Below the pieces are notes generated by a model that worked only from the letters and a program-made list of their open reading frames with translations, did not search any database and was not told the DNA's origin. DNA of 64,000 bases from Dendrolimus kikuchii (lineage: Eukaryota; Arthropoda; Insecta; Lepidoptera; Lasiocampidae), in NCBI GenBank assembly GCA_019925095.2, contig CM034415.1:11824833-11888832 (forward strand), written 5' to 3'. Both the position numbers and the translations under genes were made by a program. Below, one piece after another: positions 43,980 to 54,700 of the stretch (the stretch's first letter is position 1; each line of letters starts with the position of its first letter).

Positions 43980-44306
43980 TTTTTATTTTATTTAGGTTTA
44001 TGGCTTGGCAGCTAGGCCTTTAAGTCAGATCTTAGATTACAATATAGTTTCTTCATTTTCTTAAGCCTATGTATATAGCTCAGCTGAATTGTAGGTTATC
44101 AACTGAAGCTATTCAACGGAGTTCTTGTGACAACTCGAAAGGCCACATTTGACTATACAGTTCACATTTCGCACAAAAACACATAAATTACTACTCAAAA
44201 CCTATCAATATCCTACAACTGCTGTTAATTTTAGAGTAATTTTACACATTTTTAGAAAATAAAACTGCACAGCACAACATCTCCTTTCAGTTCCCGCCAA
44301 AAACTC
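43980..44306 (-). repeat. RetE copy with 12-bp TSD (reference)
   Basis: Element of 327 bp between gaagaggtgaac at 43968-43979 and 44307-44318. On the minus strand it starts gagtttttggcgggaactga and ends ...gccataaacctaaataaaat with an A-rich tail. Target duplications of 11-13 bp in several copies indicate LINE-type retroposition. I see no A/B box pair, so it is not an obvious tRNA SINE. Confidence 0.93.
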
Positions 44307-44636
44307 GAAGAGGTGAACATTAACATTAGATACAGATTAAAGGCGGATTTATATTTGTATGACGTGTCTTGTTGTGATGCGTCACAACGTCTCTCAAATA
44401 TTTGACGGCTTCTTAAATATTTGAGCAGCTCCTAAACTACAAATTCATATTCTCAAAAGAAATTTTTAAGTGCCTGTTAAAAATAAGATATACTCAAATT
44501 GAGTAGCCTTCTTTTAGCTAGACCAAAGCGGCGAGAGTTAGACTACACGACTGGAAAAGTAAAATAACAAAATCGCCCGCCATGTTGGAGACTCGGATGC
44601 TAGAGTAGTTCCCATTAATACACCACTAAACCTACT

Positions 44637-44767
44637 TGCCTCCCATGTGTCCGGTCTTGTGGTAGGAAGAGCGTGAGATTTAGAACGTAGTTACGCCCAC
44701 GCTGACCCTGCGCATCAGGGCTTGAGACTGCCCCGGGAAGCAGAGCAAACTCACATCGTCAACAGAG
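44637..44767 (+). repeat. ~130-bp direct repeat, copy 1
   Basis: cctcccatgtgtccggtct ... gaagagcgtgagatttagaa ... ctcacatcgtcaacagagg. It recurs at 45512-45643 with scattered differences. Confidence 0.85.
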
Positions 44768-44945
44768 GTTAGGTTCTGATGGCTTGTGTTGTGCTGTGTC
44801 ACATCAGAAGCGATCCCTATGTGCGTCAGAGTGCCGCGGGTGGGAAAGGCGAGGGAGGCGGAGAATCGAAATGTGTAAACTCTCAGTGAGCTACAAAAGT
44901 AGAGAAGGCAGGGTCTTCAGATTGAATTTACAGAAACTCCCCATT

Positions 44946-45008
44946 TTTTTTTATTGTAGGAGTTCAGCAGATAGGCAGACGGCCCACTTGATGGAAAGCG
45001 GTTACCCT
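44946..45008 (-). repeat. RepA 3' stub
   Basis: T-run, ttcagcagataggcagacg ... gaaagcggttaccc, then a sharp break. Confidence 0.85.
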
Positions 45009-45441
45009 GAGTGATTAACTCAAAAGATATATATCCGACGCGAAGAGTGATTAGATCTGTATATCACTTGCGTTCAAAATGTGTCTTTATATCTTTAACT
45101 CTTTAGTTCATTCCTGTTCCACGCGATGACTATAGATCCGAATGAGAAGAAACTAGACTAGAAAGAAAAGAGAAAGAATGATTAGCCCGCGCACTGCGCA
45201 TGCGTAGTAAGTGAACGAGGAAACCGAATATAATAGCAAGCCAAAATAAATCGTAACACTATAGTTTTATGGTGTAATTTTGTTTTAATGTAATTAATTT
45301 TATTATATTTTTCACTCTATTTGTTTATATTTTTTTCATATCAGTTTATCAGTATTCAGTATATCACTCACAGATAATAACTCATCTTGTCTGCAATTGA
45401 CACTGACACTATTCACTGTAAAGATAAAGAGTTAAAGATAT

Positions 45442-45490
45442 AAAAGAGTGATATATATCTTTGTATCAAAAAGATATATATCACTCTTTT
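45442..45490. other. Perfect 20-bp-stem hairpin
   Basis: aaaagagtgatatatatctt, 9-nt loop, then its exact reverse complement. Part of this arm (aaaagatatatatc) also appears at 45022, so the hairpin may be one terminus of a fold-back element. Confidence 0.88.
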
Positions 45491-45511
45491 CTTCTTGGTG
45501 AGTGATTTTTC

Positions 45512-45643
45512 CCTCCTCCCATGTGCCCCGCGCTTATGGCAGGAAGAGCGTGAAACTTAGAACGTAGTAACGCCCACGCTGATTCTAGCGCATCAGTGCT
45601 TGAGAATGCCCCGGGAAAGGCAAACTCACTTCGTCAACAGAGG
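45512..45643 (+). repeat. ~130-bp direct repeat, copy 2
   Basis: Counterpart of 44637-44767. The interval between holds a RepA stub and the hairpin region. Confidence 0.85.
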
Positions 45644-46207
45644 TGAAGACTCCTCCGCTCCCTAGATGCTAGAGGGCCCCTGTAGCGGTATTTTCAAGGA
45701 GACATTACAGCCTTGCAGAAATTGGACACACCCACTCACTGATCATCGCTCTGCAGCATGGCTTGCACCTGACTGTGGAGCGAATCGATCAGACCTACTA
45801 TTGTCTCGAGTTCAAACCTCTGTGGTGCTCATGCTGCGCACTCGACTAGCGTATGAAACGCGGCAATGTGTTGCTGTATCTTAATTAATACTGTGACATC
45901 AGTTTACATTAGTGGCCGGATTCTATAATAAACAAATGCATCAGTATTATTTGTAAACATAATACGCCATATTATAACGTAAACAAAGCAGACGGGCGTG
46001 CGATATTATTGTGGTTTTGAAGATGAGTGGTCGAGTAGCATATAGGTGAATGGAACAGGCCTTTGCAGTACTTCTACGCCCAGCCTCAAGCCAATTTATC
46101 GCTTCTACCATGGGATATGGAATGACTATTGTACAAGAAAAGAAACAGTAGAGTCCGTACCACGCGGTGTTGCCAGTTTAACCCTTTCGGGGATTTTTCT
46201 TTCTATT
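45644..46207. other. Non-coding, nothing recognised
   Basis: A 72-codon frame at 45666-45884 has no domain or context supporting a gene. Confidence 0.35.
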
Positions 46208-46835
46208 TAGCTCCTTTTTTTTAAAGTTTATGGCTTGGCAACTAGGCCTTTAAGCCAGGCGCAGTTGTATTGTAGGCTACAATCCACACCATTTAACGGA
46301 GTTCTTGTGAAAACTCGAAAGGCCACATTTGACTATACAGTTCACATTTCTCACAAAAACACATAATTACAACTTTAAAACTATCAAGTTGGTCTGAAAG
46401 AGAGTGTCGGGGTGAAGGTAAGGAAAGGAATGCTCCGGTGGTTCGGGCATGTGGAAAGAATGCATGATGAAAGAATGACTAAACAGATATACAATGCAAA
46501 AGTGGATGGATGTAGAAGTCGTGGAAGACCACGACACACCTTCCATGATCAAATTGATCGTGTCCTAGCAGAAGGTGATGTCAGGAGGATTAAGAACAGA
46601 CGAGCGTGCATGACAAGAGCTATGAATGTCAAAGAAACAAGTGAGGTGTGTAAGAATAAGCCTAAATGGCGCTCTGTTGTTCGTGCCTACTCCGCAAGGA
46701 AACTGGCGTGAAGTTATGTATGTATGTAAAACTATCGATATCCTACAACTATTGTTCATTTTAAAGTAATTTTACACATTTTTAGAAAATAAAACTGCAC
46801 AGCACAACGTCCCCTTTTGGTTCCCGCCAAAAACT
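46208..46835 (-). repeat. RetE copy split by LINE-B
   Basis: ttatggcttggcaactaggc to ttaaaactatc on the left, and aaaactatcgatatcctac to cccgccaaaaactc on the right. Confidence 0.88.
46386..46727 (+). mobile_element. LINE-B 3' end with 9-bp TSD
   Basis: A 99-codon frame 46412-46711. Target duplication aaaactatc at 46377-46385 and 46728-46736, inside RetE, so this copy is younger than that RetE. Confidence 0.92.
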
Positions 46836-47084
46836 CCCTATTTAACTCCCATAAAGGGTTATCCACAGATTACGTCTTGTGAATGTATGATGTTTTGACA
46901 CCTACCCATCATATCATTATTTTGCAATTTTAGATTAAGAAATTATTAAATTAAATTAAAACGGCAGTAGAGTATTATCAGTTTTATTCATATTTAAAAA
47001 ATATTTTTTAATAATTTAAACACTGCTGAAACAGATGGAGTTGGTAATATTTTTAAAAAATCGTTAAATGTTCAAATTTTGTGT
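46836..47084. other. AT-rich non-coding
   Basis: Nothing recognised. Confidence 0.4.
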
Positions 47085-47095
47085 TTTAAAGCTTA

Positions 47096-47421
47096 CATAC
47101 ATACATACATAACTTCACGCCAGTTCCCTTGCGGGGTAGGCACGAACAAAAGAGTGCCATTTAGGCTTATTCTTACACACCTCACTTGCCTCTTTGACAT
47201 TCATAACTCTTGTCATGCAAGCTCGTCTGTTCTTAAGGCTCCTGACATCACCTTCTGCTAGTACACGATCAATTTGATCATGGAAGGTGTGTCGTGGCCT
47301 TCCACGACTACTGCATCCATCCACTTTTGCATTGTATATCTGTTTAGTCATTCTTTCATCATGCATTCTTTCCACATGCCCGAACCACCGGAGCATTCCT
47401 TTCCTTACCTTCACCCCGACA
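47096..47421 (-). mobile_element. LINE-B 3' end with 11-bp TSD
   Basis: Antisense 99-codon frame 47115-47414. Target duplication tttaaagctta at 47085-47095 and 47422-47432. Confidence 0.92.
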
Positions 47422-47429
47422 TTTAAAGC

Positions 47430-47560
47430 TTAAATATATAAAATTTTGAAATGTGACGTCACGAAATTTACGACCCCCCTCCTACCCCTTGTCACACTTC
47501 GTGGACCCACTCCTTCTCAACGTGTGACGTAATAGCCCTCTATCCCCAAATTTAGCTCAA
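47430..47560 (+). repeat. RepH right-half fragment
   Basis: gaaatgtgacgtcacgaaat, ccctcctaccccttgtcac. The adjacent LINE-B inserted in the aaagctt of the same repeat. Confidence 0.6.
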
Positions 47561-47726
47561 AATTATCATCTCCCAATAAACAAAGCAATAGACAAGCTAA
47601 GAGGGGACTCCCTGTATCATCTTTAACGTTCTTGTCTCTGTTTTATATCTCTTTAATTCATGGCCGCTTCGTATATTTTACTATTAATTCACTTGCCTTA
47701 CCATCGGTTGAATTTGGAGATTACTT

Positions 47727-48030
47727 GGAGTTTTTGGCGGGAACTGAAAGGAGATGTTGTGCTGTGCAGTTTTATTTTCTAAAAATGTGTAAAATTACTC
47801 TAAAATGAACAATAGTTGTAGGATATTGATAGTTTTTGAGTATTAATTATGTGTTTTTGTGAGAAATGTGAACTGTACAGTCAAATGTGGCCTTTTGAGT
47901 TCAGCTGATAACCTACAGTTCAGCTGAGCTATACTTAGCCTTAAGAAAATGAAGAAACTATATTGGAATTTAAGATCTGGCTTAAAGGCCTAGCTGCCAA
48001 GCCATAAACCTAAATAAATAACAATAAAAA
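47727..48030 (+). repeat. RetE copy with 12-bp TSD
   Basis: gagtttttggcgggaactga to gccataaacctaaataaata acaataaaaa. Target duplication tggagattactt at 47715-47726 and 48031-48042. This orientation shows the A-rich tail directly. Confidence 0.93.
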
Positions 48031-48042
48031 TGGAGATTACTT

Positions 48043-48408
48043 GTATGGATCTTATGTCAAATTTTAACCGAGGTTAACATATAGGAACCCGCCATCAGTA
48101 TTTGGAGTTGTATTACACTGAACATCAACTACCTTTATTAAGTTTTATTACTTATTTAACGATTAGCCCTATTTAGAACCATCTTAGTCTTTTCAGGACT
48201 AGAACCATCACTGTGTTGCAAGTGTCTGTCAAAAAAACGAATAACATAATTAAGAATAAAAGAGTTTATAATAAGGGTAACACTGCGGCAGCATAGGATA
48301 AATTTTAAAGAAAGCGCCAAAAGTAATTACGAGTGAAATAAAAAAAATAAACAAGGACAGAAAGATTTTCGCTGTTTTTTATTATTAAATTTTTTCCCAC
48401 AGCTATTT
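48043..48408. other. Non-coding, nothing recognised
   Basis: No repeat ends or coding signal. Confidence 0.4.
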
Positions 48409-48422
48409 ACTAAATTATTTTA

Positions 48423-48492
48423 CATACATACATACATAACTTCACGCCAGTTCCCTTGCGGGGTAGGCACGAACAACAGATTATTATTATAG
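48423..48492 (-). mobile_element. LINE-B, ~58-bp stub with 14-bp TSD
   Basis: catacatacataacttcacg to gcacgaacaaca plus about 12 extra AT-rich bases. Target duplication actaaattatttta at 48409-48422 and 48493-48506. The shortest LINE-B copy here. Confidence 0.9.
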
Positions 48493-48506
48493 ACTAAATT
48501 ATTTTA

Positions 48507-48887
48507 GACTACGTTCATATCGTAGTTTGTCGCACGCCAACGCTATTGTGCCTCTATTTTAAGCATACTGCTGGACACTTTCAACGTCCCCTCCATATAA
48601 GACGGTATTCCTTACCTCTCGTCTCCATAGTGCTTACCAAATCAGTTAGGAAACCCTAAAAAGAAATAATACAACTTGTTGTCAAAGATGGTGCTCCGGG
48701 TTTAGCAGAAAATCTGCAAATAAGCACATTCCCAACATAACCTGTTTCGAAGTCGAAGTATTACTATTGGTTCGATACTCGAAAATGTATCGTCGTTTTT
48801 TTATTGTAAAAAAGTGAATTCATACCTTTTCATAGAAGGAATAGTTATCCAGAACTACGTTTCCGCGTGTCTTTGTCTATGTTTATT
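48507..48887. other. Non-coding, nothing recognised
   Basis: No supported feature. Confidence 0.4.
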
Positions 48888-48985
48888 GAGTCTTTGCCAC
48901 TTGACATCTTTGTATAATAATAACAATAAAAGTCAAATAAATTACTCCGCTTAAAACCGTTAGAGCGTAGTTTTATTTTTTATTA
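48888..48985 (+). repeat. RepD fragment
   Basis: cacttgacatctttgtataa, ccgcttaaaaccgttagagc gtagttttatt. Confidence 0.65.
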
Positions 48986-49904
48986 TGTTTTTTTTTACTC
49001 CTTTAGCCCAGGTGAACATGATATGCCCGGGACTACTACTGTTTATTTTCTGCTAATTTATATATAAATACTATTCTTTATTATATGTTTAATGAGACAT
49101 AAGTTAGCCTATAATAGTCTCCAGGATATAATCTATCTTCGCCTAATGTTTGAACAGTTTATTCGTGAAGAGGCAACAGACAAAAAATCACTTTCGCATT
49201 TAAGGTATTGTAGGTACTGCCCGTATAATTTTGCACTGGATACAATCTCCAAGCCTTTGATCAGCAGTTTATTCGTGAAGAGATAATAGAGAAAAGGTCA
49301 CTTTGACATTTAAAATATTAATAACTATCACGTGCAACTTCATCGGCATGTATTTTTACACTACACGTAAGAGTGCATTTAAAAATACATCATAGTTTAA
49401 ATACTCTAGTTTTTACGCCTTACTAGGTAGACCAAAAAAGACATAGGTGCATTGTATGAAATCGGACATGGTGATTTGTGGTATTGGTGGTGGTATGCAA
49501 GGAACAGACATATTGTGCCCATCCCAAATAATTGGGACATGGCGAAATAAAGGAGAGTTTATTTGCCTTAGAGATAATTTTGCATAAAAGTTGAAACAAA
49601 TAATATCACATTGAAACATATAATAGCACATTTCTCCTTCAGAAACTATTGGTTGCTCATACGAATATTCATCCCTTCAAGATTATTTTGGGGTCAAAAT
49701 GTAGCCTATGCCCTTCCTCAGGATACAATTTGTTTCTTATAGTATCATTGTAACATACGAAATTGAAAAGGAACTTATTTCGAAAATCAATGAGTAGCCA
49801 TAATTAGAACGGTGAGGTCTCTGGAATATAGAAATGTGAGGAATAAATATTATTTTTACAGAATGCTATAAATGATTCCTCTACCATGCTGGAATCATTA
49901 TCTG
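48986..49904. other. Non-coding, short internal duplication
   Basis: A ~50-bp segment starting cagtttattcgtgaagag occurs at about 49155 and 49265, with differences. A 64-codon frame spans the first copy. No domain recognised. Confidence 0.4.
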
Positions 49905-50190
49905 GATTACGACTGTTGAGGCCGGCTCAATTGGTGTGATATCACACTTTCACAAAATATCGGCGTGAAATGGTTAGCCTTTTGCTAATCGTATTTCATG
50001 TGACAGTTCCGTTAGCCCACTCCTACCCCTATTTCATATTTTCTTTGCCATCTTCTTATTCCATCCCCTCTATGCCATCGCTCCTATTTCATCCTAAAGG
50101 CTGACATAGCGTTTGCTACGCCCTCAGTGTTATAAGCGTCAATAGGCCACGGTAACCACTTTCATTAGCTGGGTCAACTTCGAAATAAAA
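49905..50190. repeat. Repeat-like segment
   Basis: Pyrimidine-rich middle (ccatcttcttattccatccc) and an end, caataggccacggtaaccac tttc, that faintly resembles the RepA catcgcctatgg region. Possibly a distant RepA relative. Confidence 0.4.
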
Positions 50191-50860
50191 AATAATAAAA
50201 ATGGTACGAATATGCACCTACTTTAGACCCATTAGTTACATTAGCTAACTAAGTAATCAATAGTACATCATAATAAATTTGAAAATGACCGGATATCCGG
50301 AAATTAAAAGCTTCGAGAGCAGATAGTAGGGCCCATCCAGCCCCTCGTCCGAGGACATGTGCGCGCGACGTTGCCGCTCTTCAACGCGCAGGAGTTTGTT
50401 TGCCAAGGACGGCAACGTCGCATTACTCCGGTTACATTATTACATTTAGTTATTGTTACTGAGGGTTACATGCTTTGTAGTGGGACAAACGGACTCACAA
50501 ACAAGTATAACGTTTAAAGGAGATTGTATTGTACGTGTAAGACAAAGGGTTTAATGTTACTACCAGGCGAATAGTGGACAGTGCAGCAGTGTTACCAACA
50601 CTCGTTTCAGAAAAACACCTAAAAAGCGCTAGATTTGCGTGTTTTTCAAAAAAAAAGACGCTAAAAATACAGTAAGAAATAAAGGATGAATTAAATTAGT
50701 ATAAACACTTGTCTGTTGACATTTTTGTTTGGATTTTCTTTTATTTTAAATTCAATTCAATTTCAAACTGTAACACATTTTTAAAATTATGTAAAAATAA
50801 ATTTGTTAGTTACTAGTTATAAGTTGACAATTACATTCCGATACACATCGATTTTTTTTG
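50191..50860. other. Non-coding, nothing recognised
   Basis: A CpG-rich phrase (gtgcgcgcgacgttgccgct) near 50357 is followed by the inverse ggcaacgtcgc near 50412, a 10-11 bp inverted repeat. No other feature. Confidence 0.4.
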
Positions 50861-50869
50861 GTAAATATT

Positions 50870-51105
50870 TATGGCTTGGCAACTAGGCCTTGTAGGCTAC
50901 AATCGACGTCATTCAACGGAATTCTTGTGAAAACTCGAAAGGCCACATTTGACTATATAGTTCACATTTCTCGCAAAAAACACATAATTACTACTCAAAA
51001 ACTATCAATATCCTACAACTATTGTTCATTTTGGAGTAATTTACACATTTTTAGAAAATAAAACTGCACAGCACAACATCTCCTTTCAGTTCCCGCCAAA
51101 AACTC
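50870..51105 (-). repeat. RetE copy, internally deleted
   Basis: ttatggcttggcaactaggc to cagttcccgccaaaaactc, lacking the cagatcttag...cagctgaa portion. Confidence 0.82.
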
Positions 51106-51583
51106 AGTAAAAAATAATAAATTAAGCTCCCATAGAGTAAATAATAACCATAAACAAAAAATAAAATTAAATAATTAAAATGAACAAGTTGACAGCAGGT
51201 TAAATAAAACTTTAACATGACTCATTGACACTAGTTTGAAATCTTTGTCTTCCGCGATCACGGTACTGAAAACGGCTGAAACGTCGAAATGAAAAATCAA
51301 ACAAAACGCTGAACTGAAAAACGTATAATAAAACTACGTATTAACGGTTTTAAGCGCGATAATGCTGGCATTTTTCACTAGCCGTGATCACGACAGACAA
51401 AGATGTCAAGTGTCAATGAGTATTGTTAGTTTTATTTAGCCTACGGCCAATTCGTTCATTTAAATTATTTAGTTTTAATTTTGTTTATGGTTATTATTTA
51501 CTCCATCTGTAATTACGGGTACTGAAAAATGGCTGAAACGTCGGAATAATAAAAATCAAATAAATTACCGTAGTTTTATTATG
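51106..51583 (+). repeat. RepD copy hosting the Ty3/Gypsy element
   Basis: Contains RepD phrases in both orientations (ataataaccataaacaaaa; aacggttttaagcgcgataa; gctgaaacgtcggaataat), so it is itself composite. Its right flank resumes at 55487 (tggtcgcgaaaacttaaga), after the LTR element. Confidence 0.7.
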
Positions 51584-51588
51584 TATAC

Positions 51589-51729
51589 TGTGGTGTAAAT
51601 CCTTCTTAATATGTCGGTACTAATTTGAAGGTGTCAACTTGTAAAAGAAATATTTTGACATTATTCCTTCTATAATTTTGATTAGAATAAAACCAAATAT
51701 TAAATTGGTTTTGTCTTTCCTTTATGTCA
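51589..51729 (+). repeat. 5' LTR
   Basis: tgtggtgtaaatccttctta to tttcctttatgtca. Identical to 55341-55481. Contains ttgattagaataaa (51678-51691), complementary to the sequence after the LTR, and directly beyond it an 8-bp stem hairpin aaaaccaa/ttggtttt (51689-51696, 51705-51712). Confidence 0.95.
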
Positions 51730-51730
51730 A

Positions 51731-51744
51731 TTTATTCTAATCAA
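51731..51744 (+). promoter_or_regulatory. Putative self-primer binding site
   Basis: tttattctaatcaa lies one base after the 5' LTR and is the exact reverse complement of 51678-51691 within the LTR. Its position is that of a primer binding site. I do not recognise a tRNA 3'-end complement here. Tf1-type elements use the 5' end of their own RNA as primer; whether this element does is inference. Confidence 0.6.
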
Positions 51745-51756
51745 TAAAACTATACG

Positions 51757-54700
51757 ATGGAATCTAAAGCACGCTTATTACGTCCGGACAAACTCGAAAT
51801 AGGTCCAATCTCACCGGCGGCTGATGTAAATTACCAGCACTGGAAGGTAACTCTCTCAAACTATATTGACGAAAATGCTTCCGAAATCTCTGAACACGTC
51901 AAACTAAAAGTATTAGTCAATAACATATCTGCTAAATTATACGCACACATACGGGAGGCGAAAGACTACTCCTCCGCGATAAAAATGTTGGATAAACTCT
52001 ATTTAAAGCCAAAGAATGAAGTCCATGCTAGGTATATCCTCATGTCGACTAAACAGAAACCTGGACAAACTGTCGTTGAGTATATACATACGTTGCAACA
52101 ACTGGCACACGATTGCATCTTCAGTGCAGTTGATGCGGAACAGCACAAAAAAGAATATATACGAGACGCTCTGATAGCTGGTCTCTTCTCTCAAGAAATT
52201 CGACAGCGGTTACTAGAAAACCTTGAAATAACTCTAGAGGAAGCAACAAATCAAGCCATGTCCCTTGAAATGGCGAAAAACGACTCCAAAGATTTTAGTA
52301 CTAAACCTTCCTTGGAGTTCCATTGTGTAGACAATGAAATGGAAAACTCCACGAACTTAGCTGCGTCTAAATCTCGCAGACGATGTTTCTTTTGTGGTGG
52401 CAATGTTCATCAAAGGGTTAACTGTCCAGCTTTTCGAGCAGTTTGTCAAAACTGTGGTAAGAAAGGTCATTTTGCCAAAGTCTGTAGGAGTGAGAGCTCT
52501 GCAATCGAGTCTACGAGCAACTCTATGGCCGAAATAGAACTTCAAAAACTTGGAGCTATTCTAGCTGCGTCTCCTGCTAGTTTACGGAAAGCTACGATTT
52601 CCGTATTCGTTAATAATTATAAAGCTGATGCTCTGATTGATAGCGGAAGCTCTACTAGCTTTATTGATAAGAATTTTGCTAATTTGTTACACTTGAGATG
52701 CTATCCTTGGAAAGAAAATGTAACATTAGCTTCTAAAAATAACATTTCTTCCGTAAACGGAGTATGTTATGTAACTCTCCAAATAGACAAGCACAATTAT
52801 AACAAAAAACCGCTCTTTGTACTTGACTCTCTCTGCGCAGATATTATTATCGGCCATGATATCTTAGGTTGTCACTCAGCTCTTGAACTTAACTTCGGGG
52901 GTCCAAAGGAACCCCTTAAGATATGCAACGTTATGGCGGCGGCGGTACCTGAAGTTTCGTTATTCACGAATCTCACAAGTGGCGTAAAACCTATTGCAAT
53001 CAAATCTAGAAAACATTGTGAAGATGATATTATATTTATACGAGAAGAAATTAGCAAACTTCTAAGAGACGGAGTTATTGAACTGAGCAATTCACCATGG
53101 CGAGCTCAAGTTCTAGTTACTGGAGGCCAGACGCATCGCAAGCGTCTTGTTATAGATTACTCTCAGACTATAAATAGATTTACTGAATTGGATGCTTATC
53201 CCTTGCCCAACATTGAGTCAATTGTGTCAAAAGTTGCTGGAAATAACGTTTTTAGTCAAATTGACTTGCGAAGTGCTTATCATCAAGTACCTATTTTGAA
53301 AAATGAGAGAATCTATACTGCTTTTGAGGCTTGTGGAAACCTATATCAATTTACTCGTATACCTTTTGGTGTAACTAATGGAGTTGCAGCCTTTCAAAGA
53401 ACTTTACATTACATTATAGCTAAAGAAAAGCTAAACGGTACATACGCGTACCTTGATGACGTCACTATTTGTGGAAAAACAGATGAAGAACATGATCAAA
53501 ACCTGAAACAGTTCAAGGAAGCGGTCATAAAATATAATCTTACACTAAATGAAAGAAAATGTGTGTATAAGCAGCATTCTATTAAATTACTAGGTTACAA
53601 AATCGAAAATAACACTATTCAGCCAGATGAAGATCGACTCAGTCCTCTAATGAATCTACCTATTCCAACTGATACTCGATCTCTTAAAAGAGCTCTTGGT
53701 ATGTTCGCCCACTACGCTAAATGGATCAGAAACTTTTCTGAAAAGATCAGCTCTCTTACGAATATATCTGAATTTCCCCTTAACAAAAATGCGATTGACT
53801 GTTTTCAAAAATTAAAACTGGATATAAAGAGATCAGCACTAACGGTGATTGATCCAAATGAGACATTTACTGTTGAAACGGATGCTTCGGAACACTCTAT
53901 AGCGGCGTCTTTGTCACAAAATGACCGACCAGTAGCTTTCTTCTCTAGATCTTTATGTGATGCTGAACGTCGTCATTCTTCGATTGAAAAAGAAGCTAGC
54001 GCTATAGTTGAAGCTTTAAGAAAATGGCGCCACTATCTTATCGGACGACGCTTTCTTCTAATAACTGACCAAAGATCCGTCTCTTTTATGTTCCAACAAA
54101 GTCTTAAAAGTAAAATAAAAAATGAGAAGATTGAGAGATGGCGTCTAGAATTATCGAGTTTTAAATATGACATTATTTATCGCCCAGGTAAGGAGAATAC
54201 TACAGCTGATGCCTTATCACGCGTCTGTTCGAACATAAACACCAAAGGCAGGTTGAAAGAATTGCATGATATAATGGGACATCCCGGTATCGTTCGGATG
54301 GCACATTGGATACGATCCAAGAACCTACCATATACAACTAACGACATTAGGGTAATAACTTCAGGCTGTCGTGTATGCGCTGAAGTAAAACCTAGATTTT
54401 TAAAAATCCAAGGAAAACTCATAAAGGCTTTAGCGCCATGGGAGAGACTTAATATCGATTTTAAAGGACCATTACCTACTAAAACAAGTAATCGCTATAT
54501 TCTGACAATTATAGATGAATATTCACGTTTTCCATTTGCTTATCCATGTAAGGACCTTTGTGCAAGCACTGTAATAAGATGTTTTACTGACTTATTTTCT
54601 ACATATGGCGCTCCACAATATATCCACACAGATCGAGGAACAGCGTTCATGTCAGACGAACTACGACGTTTTCTGTTATCGAATGGAGTTGCATGCAGTA

